From: Clostridiales bacterium
Lineage (GTDB): Bacteria > Bacillota > Clostridia > Oscillospirales > Acutalibacteraceae
Assembly (NCBI GenBank): GCA_022791355.1
Contig: JAAVYX010000207.1
Coordinates: forward strand, 1-13,347
Direction of reading: 5' to 3'
DNA: 13,347 nucleotides
Shown here: positions 1-4,564 of the stretch, piece by piece
Layout of the letters: every line of letters begins with the position of its first letter
Numbering within the stretch: position 1 is the stretch's first letter
Made by a program: the position numbers and the translations under genes
Notes under the pieces: generated by a model
The model's input: only the letters and a program-made list of their open reading frames with translations
Told to the model about the DNA's origin: nothing
The model's database searches: none

Positions 1-496
1 CTATTTTATGGAGATGAACACCCGCATTCAGGTGGAGCATCCCATCACCGAGATGGTGACCGGCGTCGATTTGATCAAACAGCAGATTCGTATCGCCCAG
101 GGCCTTCCCTTGGATTTTACCCAGGAGCAGATCGTTATCCGGGGCCACTCCATCGAGTGCCGCATCAACGCGGAGAATCCCGCCCGGGGCTTTATGCCCA
201 GCGGCGGCTTGATTGGCCAGCTCTGCGTACCGGGGGGCAACGGCGTGAGGTTTGACAGTCATCTCTACCAAGGCTACAAGCTGCCTATGTATTACGATTC
301 CATGATCGGCAAGCTGATTGTCTGGGCGGGGAGTCGGGAAGAGGCCATCGCCAAGATGAAGAGCGCCCTGATGGAACTGATTATCGACGGCGTGGACACC
401 AACATTTACTATCAATACGATTTGCTGCGCAGCGAGGCCTTCAAGTCGGGCGCGTATGACACCGATACGATTGAGCGGCTGCAGCAGACCCAATAA
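1..496 (+). CDS. accC: Acetyl-CoA carboxylase, biotin carboxylase subunit (C-terminal part; 5' end outside window)
   Basis: Biotin carboxylase carries out the ATP-dependent carboxylation of biotin on the carrier protein AccB, the first half-reaction of cytosolic acetyl-CoA carboxylase, which supplies malonyl-CoA for fatty-acid synthesis. The frame is open from the left edge (first full codon at base 2) and ends with TAA at 494-496, so only about the last 164 residues are present. The visible part begins with the hallmark YFMEMNTRIQVEHP stretch. By family knowledge this holds the metal- and substrate-binding Glu, Asn and Arg (E288, N290 and R292 in E. coli). Further on, GVRFDSHLYQGY carries the conserved Arg matching E. 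coli R338, followed by PMYYDSMIGKLIVWAGSREEA and the terminal DGVDTNI...F.SGAYDTDTIE pattern. accD and accA follow on the same strand, which is the usual Bacillota order. No defect is visible in the part seen. Confidence 0.96.
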   Translation, partial: YFMEMNTRIQVEHPITEMVTGVDLIKQQIRIAQGLPLDFTQEQIVIRGHSIECRINAENPARGFMPSGGLIGQLCVPGGNGVRFDSHLYQGYKLPMYYDSMIGKLIVWAGSREEAIAKMKSALMELIIDGVDTNIYYQYDLLRSEAFKSGAYDTDTIERLQQTQ

Positions 497-518
497 TCCG
501 GATTTTGTAAACCCTGAC

Positions 519-544
519 GCCGTCCGGCTCGCTGAGCGGACGGC
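519..544 (+). other. GC-rich hairpin between accC and accD
   Basis: In the 56-68 nt gap between accC and accD, GCCGTCC at 519-525 pairs perfectly with GGACGGC at 538-544. With one bulged G the stem can be extended by GCTC (527-530) pairing with GAGC (534-537) around a 3-nt loop. No T-run follows, so it is not a classical intrinsic terminator. It ends only a few bases before the accD ribosome-binding site. A role in mRNA processing, stability or tuning of accD translation is plausible but inferred. Confidence 0.6.
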
Positions 545-547
545 TGG

Positions 548-553
548 AAAGGA
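548..553 (+). promoter_or_regulatory. Ribosome-binding site that decides the accD start
   Basis: AAAGGA at 548-553 is the only Shine-Dalgarno-like sequence here. It directly abuts the ATG at 553 and so cannot serve that codon, but it lies about 11 nt before the in-frame GTG at 565. Starting at 565 gives MLKDLF, which matches the common N-terminus of Gram-positive AccD (B. subtilis AccD begins MLKDIF). Confidence 0.65.
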
Positions 554-564
554 TGGTTCATCCT

Positions 565-1488
565 GTGCTGAAAGACCTATTTAATCTGAAAAAACAATTT
601 TTCCCCACGGACGACGCGCAAGCACCCGCGCCTGCGGCCGATGAGCCGGCCCAGGCGGAAGCCGAGAAAAAGCCGGATATTCCGGGGGATTTATGGGCCA
701 AGTGCAACGGCTGCGGCCGGGCGCTTTATACAAAGCTCCTGGATACCAATATGAAGGTATGTCCCATGTGCGCCTATCATTTCCGGCTGACGCCGGAGGA
801 GCGGGTGGGCTATACCTTTGACGAGAATACCTTCACAGCCCTAACCTACGACATTCCCGAGCCCGACCCGTTGCGGTTCCCAGGGTATCAGGAAAAGCTG
901 GAAAGCAGTCAGGCCTCTACCGGCCATTCCGACGCGGTGCTCTGCGGCGTAGGCGAAATCCACGGGGTGAAAACCGCCGCCTGTATTATGAACAGCTTTT
1001 TTATGATGGGCTCCATGGGTTATGTGGTTGGGGAAAGCGTCACCCGCACGGTGGAGTACGCTACGGCCAACGGCCTGCCTGTGGTCATTTTTACCTGTTC
1101 GGGCGGCGCACGGATGCAGGAAGGCATCGTCTCCCTGATGCAGATGGCCAAAATCAGCGGCGCGCTGAAAAAGCACAGCGACGCGGGCCTGCTTTATATC
1201 ACGGTTATCACCAATCCCACCACGGGCGGCGTGACGGCCAGCTTTGCCAGCCTGGGCGACATTATTCTGGCCGAAAAGGGCGCTTTGATCGGTTTTGCCG
1301 GCAAACGGGTCATTGAGCAGACCATCAAGCAAAAGCTTCCCAAGGATTTTCAGACGGCCGAGTTCGCCTTGGAGCACGGCTTTGTGGATATGATCTGCGA
1401 GCGGCGGCATCTGCGTAAGACGTTGGGCCGTCTGTTGGCGCTTCACGCGCCGGCAGGGAAAAGAGAGGAGGCGGCGGAACATGCCTAA
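565..1488 (+). CDS. accD: Acetyl-CoA carboxylase, carboxyltransferase subunit beta
   Basis: The beta subunit of the carboxyltransferase works with AccA to move the carboxyl group from carboxybiotin to acetyl-CoA, giving malonyl-CoA in the cytosol. Counting from the ATG at 553, a Cys4 zinc ribbon is formed by C51, C54, C70 and C73 (CNGC...CPMC). The crotonase-fold core then shows CSGGARMQEG (around residue 182), DPTTGG-like NPTTGGVTASF (around 225) and IGFAGKRVIEQT. The GTG at 565 is preferred over the ATG at 553 because of ribosome-binding-site spacing and because it gives the family N-terminus MLKDLF; the product is then 307 aa. Between that N-terminus and the zinc ribbon lies a stretch of about 25 residues rich in Ala, Pro, Glu and Asp, longer than in E. 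coli or B. subtilis AccD and probably a flexible linker. The 3' end overlaps accA by 8 nt, which suggests translational coupling and equal subunit supply. Confidence 0.96.
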   Translation: MLKDLFNLKKQFFPTDDAQAPAPAADEPAQAEAEKKPDIPGDLWAKCNGCGRALYTKLLDTNMKVCPMCAYHFRLTPEERVGYTFDENTFTALTYDIPEPDPLRFPGYQEKLESSQASTGHSDAVLCGVGEIHGVKTAACIMNSFFMMGSMGYVVGESVTRTVEYATANGLPVVIFTCSGGARMQEGIVSLMQMAKISGALKKHSDAGLLYITVITNPTTGGVTASFASLGDIILAEKGALIGFAGKRVIEQTIKQKLPKDFQTAEFALEHGFVDMICERRHLRKTLGRLLALHAPAGKREEAAEHA

Positions 1489-2266
1489 AACAGCCTACGA
1501 TCGGGTCAAGCTGGCCCGTTTGATGAACCGCCCCACCTGTCAATACTTTATTGAACAGCTTTTCACCGATTTCATCGAGCTGCACGGCGACCGCCGGTAT
1601 GGAGACGACCAGGCCGTTATCGGCGGCGTGGGCCGGTTCAACGGCCTGCCGGTGACGGTCATCGCGGAGGAGAAGGGGAAGGATCTGGCCGAACGCACCC
1701 GCCGCAACTTCGGCTCTCCCCATCCCGAGGGGTATCGGAAGGCTCTGCGGCTGATGCAGCAGGCTGAAAAGTTCGGCCGTCCCATCGTCTGCTTGGTAGA
1801 TACCCAGGGCGCTTACTGCGGCAAGGGCGCCGAGGAGAGGGGACAGGGAGAGGCGATTGCCGTCAACTTGGCCGAGATGATGAACTTAAAGGTCCCTATC
1901 GTCAGCATTGTGATAGGAGAGGCCGGAAGCGGCGGCGCCTTAGCGCTGGCCGTGGCCGACCGGGTGGCCATGCTGGAAAACGCCAACTATTCGGTGCTCT
2001 CGCCCGAGGGCTTCGCCTCCATCCTTTGGAAGGACGCCGGCCGGGCTGAGCAGGCCGCCGAGGTCATGAAGATTACGGCCGACGATCTTCAGGAACTGCG
2101 CATAATTGAGGAAATCATTCCCGAGCCGGAAGGTGGCGCGCAAAACGCCCCCGAGGAGGTAGCGGCTTCCATAGCCGGCTATCTTACCCGTCAGCTGGAA
2201 ATATTAACGGCAGAGGACTATACCGCCCTTCCAGAAAAACGATATCAGCGCTTCAGAGCTTTATAA
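1481..2266 (+). CDS. accA: Acetyl-CoA carboxylase, carboxyltransferase subunit alpha (short form)
   Basis: The alpha subunit of the carboxyltransferase forms an A2B2 complex with AccD and contributes the carboxybiotin side of the active site. The 261-residue protein shows ELHGDRRYGDD, GRPIVCLVDTQGAYCGKGAEERGQ (residues about 101-124) and the glycine-rich VIGEAGSGGALAL (about 147-159) thought to form an oxyanion hole. SPEGFASILWKD follows, matching the family's SPEGCASILWK. E. coli AccA is 319 aa; the N-terminal helical extension is missing here, as in other short Gram-positive forms, so this is not a truncation. The ATG lies inside the accD stop region (ATGCCTAA overlap) behind a GAGGAGG-type ribosome-binding site at about 1465-1471. 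It is the last gene of the operon: the next gene is on the opposite strand and a GC-rich hairpin follows. Confidence 0.96.
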   Translation: MPKTAYDRVKLARLMNRPTCQYFIEQLFTDFIELHGDRRYGDDQAVIGGVGRFNGLPVTVIAEEKGKDLAERTRRNFGSPHPEGYRKALRLMQQAEKFGRPIVCLVDTQGAYCGKGAEERGQGEAIAVNLAEMMNLKVPIVSIVIGEAGSGGALALAVADRVAMLENANYSVLSPEGFASILWKDAGRAEQAAEVMKITADDLQELRIIEEIIPEPEGGAQNAPEEVAASIAGYLTRQLEILTAEDYTALPEKRYQRFRAL

Positions 2267-2273
2267 ATACAAA

Positions 2274-2310
2274 ACCGCCGCCCCCGGCATAAGCCGCAAG
2301 GGGCGGCGGT
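2274..2310. terminator. Hairpin between convergent accA and corA, probable bidirectional terminator
   Basis: An 11-bp perfect stem (ACCGCCGCCCC at 2274-2284 with GGGGCGGCGGT at 2300-2310) encloses a second small hairpin, CGGC-ATAA-GCCG (2285-2296). It begins 8 bases after the accA stop. On the + strand only a short T-run follows (TCTTT, about 2313-2317). On the - strand the stem is followed by TTTTGTATTT. It therefore looks able to stop transcription in both directions, better on the - strand. Confidence 0.65.
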
Positions 2311-2361
2311 GGTCTTTGAAGAACCCAAAAGCTTGTAAAATGGTAAAAAATACGCTCTTGT

Positions 2362-2438
2362 AAAAACAGGCGGGCCGGTAACGCAATACGCGGCGTAGCG
2401 TAGCCGCCCCCACATTCGATCCTGAGTTACCGCCGGCC
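2362..2438 (-). terminator. Possible intrinsic terminator or structured 3' end of corA
   Basis: Just beyond the corA stop codon, reading the - strand, GGTAAC (2426-2431 in + coordinates) can pair with GTTACC (2377-2382). GGCC segments at 2435-2438 and 2373-2376 can extend the stem across a 3-nt bulge. The long loop contains its own small hairpin (CGGC/GCCG, 2391-2406). On the - strand the closing arm is followed by GTTTTT (2362-2367). The stem is imperfect and the loop long, so the terminator call is tentative. Confidence 0.35.
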
Positions 2439-2446
2439 GTATGGGT

Positions 2447-3385
2447 TTAAAACATATCTTTTTTATACAGAAAAATGCCGACGATTACGGTAGCCAGCAG
2501 AGCGATGCCCAGCGGGAACCAGATATTAAAGGCGAGGGGCAGGCCGCCGGCCATCTCCCCGATGTTCATCCCATAAAAGCTGAAGATCATGGTGGGAATG
2601 GCCATCACGATGGTGATAGAGGTCAGCACCTTCATGACGATGTTCAGATTATTGGAAATGATGGAGGCGAATGCGTCCATGGTGCCGGACAGGATGGACA
2701 GGTAAATATTTGTCATCTCAATGGCCTGTTTGATTTCAATAAGCACATCCTCCAGCAGGTCCTGATCCTCCTCATAGAGCTTGATGCTGCGGCTGCGCAT
2801 CATTTTTTCCAGGGTGATTTCATTGGATTTCAGAGAGGTCTGGAAATAAACCAAAGACTTTTCTAACTCCAAAAGCTGAATGAGTTCCTTGTTGCGCATG
2901 GACCTACGCATTTCGCTTTCAGTAAAGCTGGAACGCTTGTCGATCTGCTTGAGGTACTGCAAAAAACGAGTGGCCACCCGCAGCAGCATATGCAGCACAA
3001 ACTGGGTACGCAGGGCTGTGTTGGCGTTTTTAACCACCCCGTCCACCATCTCCATCACCGAGGGGTTATCCCGCAGAGAAACGGTAATCAGATCCTGTTC
3101 GGTGAGCATGATACCGATTGGCATGGTGGAATAGGTAATAGATTCTTCCACCTTTTCCGCATAGGGCGTGTCTATAATAATCAGGGTCTTGCCGTCCTCT
3201 GTCTCCAGATGGGAGGACTCCTCCTCGTCCAGCGCCGAGCGGAGATACTCGGGCGGGATTTCGTGCCGCTCGGTGAGATAGGCAAGCTCGTTCTCATCCG
3301 GCGCGCAGACGTTGATCCAGCAACCCTTCTCGTAGGCCTCCACCTGCTTCATGTGGCCGTCTATGGTCTTATAGTAAGAAATCAT
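2447..3385 (-). CDS. corA: CorA-family divalent cation (Mg2+/Co2+) transporter
   Basis: CorA proteins are homopentameric inner-membrane channels that let Mg2+ and other divalent cations enter the cell. The 312-residue protein has a soluble alpha/beta N-terminal domain and a long, highly charged helical middle region (about residues 150-245). Two C-terminal membrane segments follow, at about 252-274 and 288-307. The signature YGMN (in FSFYGMNIGE) sits at the end of the first segment, as the selectivity-filter motif does in the family. The C-terminus KKDMF is basic, as is usual. The start ATG (complement of 3383-3385) has a strong AAGGAGG about 7 nt upstream. The gene converges on accA and diverges from the DUF2461 gene, so it is a single-gene transcript. 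Its leader carries a short ORF (see the entry at 3398-3481). The CorA superfamily call is firm; which ion it carries cannot be read from sequence. Confidence 0.93.
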   Translation of the reverse strand: MISYYKTIDGHMKQVEAYEKGCWINVCAPDENELAYLTERHEIPPEYLRSALDEEESSHLETEDGKTLIIIDTPYAEKVEESITYSTMPIGIMLTEQDLITVSLRDNPSVMEMVDGVVKNANTALRTQFVLHMLLRVATRFLQYLKQIDKRSSFTESEMRRSMRNKELIQLLELEKSLVYFQTSLKSNEITLEKMMRSRSIKLYEEDQDLLEDVLIEIKQAIEMTNIYLSILSGTMDAFASIISNNLNIVMKVLTSITIVMAIPTMIFSFYGMNIGEMAGGLPLAFNIWFPLGIALLATVIVGIFLYKKDMF

Positions 3386-3397
3386 GGCGTTGCCTCC

Positions 3398-3481
3398 TTA
3401 TTGGGGACGCACGGCCGCGGCGGATACAGCGGCCCCGTCTTGCGGTTTTCTACTTCGGGGATTTCCAGGATCGGCGCTCAC
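3398..3481 (-). CDS. Candidate 27-codon leader peptide upstream of corA
   Basis: In the corA 5' leader a GTG codon (complement of 3479-3481) lies 8 nt after a good ribosome-binding site, AGGAG (3490-3494). It opens a 27-residue frame, MSADPGNPRSRKPQDGAAVS followed by AAAVRPQ, which ends in TAA at 3398-3400. The last A of that stop is part of the AAGGAGG ribosome-binding site of corA (3393-3399), so a ribosome finishing this peptide would cover the corA start region. The peptide has four prolines and five Arg/Lys, with R-P-Q just before the stop. I do not recognise it as a known leader. The mgtL and corL leaders of enterobacterial Mg2+ transport genes are a precedent for the arrangement, not homologues I can demonstrate. 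An alternative in-frame GTG lies at 3488-3490 but falls inside the ribosome-binding site. Confidence 0.5.
   Translation of the reverse strand: MSADPGNPRSRKPQDGAAVSAAAVRPQ
3403..3460 (-). promoter_or_regulatory. Mutually exclusive stem options inside the corA leader
   Basis: On the - strand, within the leader ORF, GGCCGC (3429-3434) pairs perfectly with GCGGCC (3413-3418). A second G-rich block CGGGG (3433-3437) can pair upstream with CCCCG (3456-3460), and GGGG (3433-3436) can instead pair downstream with CCCC (3403-3406), four bases before the corA ribosome-binding site. These pairings share bases and so compete. That would let ribosome position on the leader ORF change access to the corA start. 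This is a reading of complementarity by eye, not a folding result. Confidence 0.35.
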
Positions 3482-3524
3482 TGCACCCACTCCTTTCTTA
3501 TCTTATAGTTTTATACTATTCTAC

Positions 3525-3552
3525 ATTATAGCACATGCGGCCGAGAATGCAA
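3525..3552 (-). promoter_or_regulatory. corA promoter
   Basis: On the - strand TTGCAT (-35; complement of 3547-3552) is followed after 16 nt by TATAAT (-10; complement of 3525-3530), with the extended TG element (TGCTATAAT). The expected start of transcription is near 3518, giving a leader of about 130 nt before corA. A small inverted repeat ATAGT-5 nt-ACTAT (3505-3519) lies right at the expected start point. The gene-free interval 3386-3711 holds this promoter, the leader ORF and the divergent promoter of the DUF2461 gene. Confidence 0.75.
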
Positions 3553-3636
3553 GCTATATTGGCTGATTTAGAGGGAAAAACGGCTGAAAAGGAACGAAAT
3601 CCGCCGATTTTACCATTTTCTCAACTATTGATCGCC

Positions 3637-3648
3637 AAAACCGGTTTT
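3637..3648. promoter_or_regulatory. 12-bp palindrome AAAACCGGTTTT in the DUF2461 promoter
   Basis: A perfect 12-bp palindrome ends 6 bases before the -10 element of the DUF2461 gene, in the -35/spacer region. Its position would suit a repressor operator. No factor can be named. Confidence 0.35.
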
Positions 3649-3651
3649 TTG

Positions 3652-3660
3652 TGTTATACT
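3652..3660 (+). promoter_or_regulatory. Extended -10 promoter of the DUF2461 gene
   Basis: TGTTATACT (TG at 3652-3653, TATACT at 3655-3660) is a good extended -10 element about 50 nt before the gene start. No well-spaced -35 is seen (TTGATC at 3628-3633 is 21 nt away), which fits an extended -10 promoter. Confidence 0.55.
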
Positions 3661-3711
3661 TTATTTTAAATCGTTAGCATACATATTGTTATTATATGGG
3701 AGGTCTTCCAT

Positions 3712-4392
3712 ATGCCCATCGCCAAGCAAACGTTGGAATTTTTAATGGAAAACCGCATGCAAAACAGTCGGGAATGGTTCCACGCCCATAAGGCGGAATA
3801 TCAGAAATATGTAATCGGTCCTATGACCGCGTTGGCTCAAGAGCTAGCGCCGGTTATGGACGGTGTCGACCCCGAACTGATTACCGAGCCTAAGGTAGGC
3901 AAGGTGCTCTCCCGCATCAATCGAGACACTCGTTTTACCAAGGACAAGTCCTTTTATCGGGAGGTCATGTGGCTGGCCTACACCCGGGACAGAAAACGGT
4001 ATCCCTGCCATCCCGGCTTCTTTTTCGAATTTTTTCCCGACGGCTTTCGCTACGGTTGCGGCTGCTATTACATGCCGCCGGCTGTCATGGAAAGAACCCG
4101 GCAGATGATTCTGGACGGACATCCCCTCTTTCAAAAAGCAAAAGCGGATTACGACCAGCAATCCCACTTTCGGCTGGAGGGGGAAATGTATAAGCGTCCG
4201 CGCTGTCCTGGCGCGCCGGATGGGCTGCGGGACTGGGTGGAACGGAAGAACCTGGACCTGATTCACAACAGCCAGGATTTTGATCTCCTGTTTTCCGATC
4301 ATCTAGGTAAAGTTTTGTCCGAAAAATATCTTAAAATTTGCTCTTTCTATTGGTTTGTGCTGGCTGGAACCCTGCAAGCAGACGTTATTTGA
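3712..4392 (+). CDS. DUF2461 family protein
   Basis: This 226-residue protein belongs to the DUF2461 (TIGR02453) family, whose biochemical function is unknown to me. The family pattern is clear: an N-terminal TLEFLMENRMQNSREWFHAHKAEY (residues about 7-30, the 'FL..N..n...WF..hk..Y' signature), then KVGKVLSRINRDTRFTKDKS (about 62-81) and PGFFFEFFPDGFRYGCGCYYMPP. The length is usual for the family. No signal peptide or membrane segment is seen, so it is probably cytosolic. The start is well supported by GGGAGG at 3698-3703, 8 nt before ATG. It is transcribed divergently from corA and lies just upstream of the mannosidase gene, but that gene has its own promoter 19 nt beyond the TGA. No terminator is visible between them, so some read-through is possible. 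Confidence 0.88.
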   Translation: MPIAKQTLEFLMENRMQNSREWFHAHKAEYQKYVIGPMTALAQELAPVMDGVDPELITEPKVGKVLSRINRDTRFTKDKSFYREVMWLAYTRDRKRYPCHPGFFFEFFPDGFRYGCGCYYMPPAVMERTRQMILDGHPLFQKAKADYDQQSHFRLEGEMYKRPRCPGAPDGLRDWVERKNLDLIHNSQDFDLLFSDHLGKVLSEKYLKICSFYWFVLAGTLQADVI

Positions 4393-4410
4393 TAAAGACC
4401 GGCACTTTCA

Positions 4411-4439
4411 TTGACAGATTCTATATGCTTTGATACAAT
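4411..4439 (+). promoter_or_regulatory. Near-consensus promoter of the mannosidase gene
   Basis: TTGACA (4411-4416), a 17-nt spacer and TACAAT (4434-4439) form an almost perfect housekeeping sigma promoter. Transcription should start near 4446, giving a leader of about 120 nt before the ATG at 4565. The strength of this promoter suggests high basal expression unless it is repressed. Confidence 0.8.
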
Positions 4440-4533
4440 CATTATGAAACAGGCAGTGTCTATGGACTGATTTTGTAGCAGTTAACCAATGGATATTCCA
4501 CAGGCCAGCCGATGACAAGGGGAGAGACTGCCG

Positions 4534-4560
4534 ATGTTTCCATTCATACAATGGAGGTAA
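4534..4560 (+). CDS. Possible 8-codon ORF in the mannosidase leader
   Basis: AAGGGGAG (4517-4524) lies 9 nt before an ATG at 4534 that opens MFPFIQWR and stops at TAA 4558-4560. The ribosome-binding site of the mannosidase (GGAGG, 4553-4557) is contained in its last two codons, with the stop directly after it. The layout resembles the corA leader. It is so short that chance is a real possibility. Confidence 0.25.
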   Translation: MFPFIQWR

Positions 4561-4564
4561 AACG

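Noticed and set aside
841..1482. 213-codon - strand frame under accD
   Set aside because: It is antisense to the conserved AccD core, with no ribosome-binding site or family motif.
2990..3508. 172-codon + strand frame across the corA 5' end and leader
   Set aside because: It is antisense to corA and its leader, and the translation is low-complexity with no family pattern.
3386..3530. M-box (ykoK-type) Mg2+ riboswitch in the corA leader
   Set aside because: The leader is only about 130 nt, is largely taken up by a good short ORF, and does not show the multi-helix layout I would expect. A covariance-model search would settle it.
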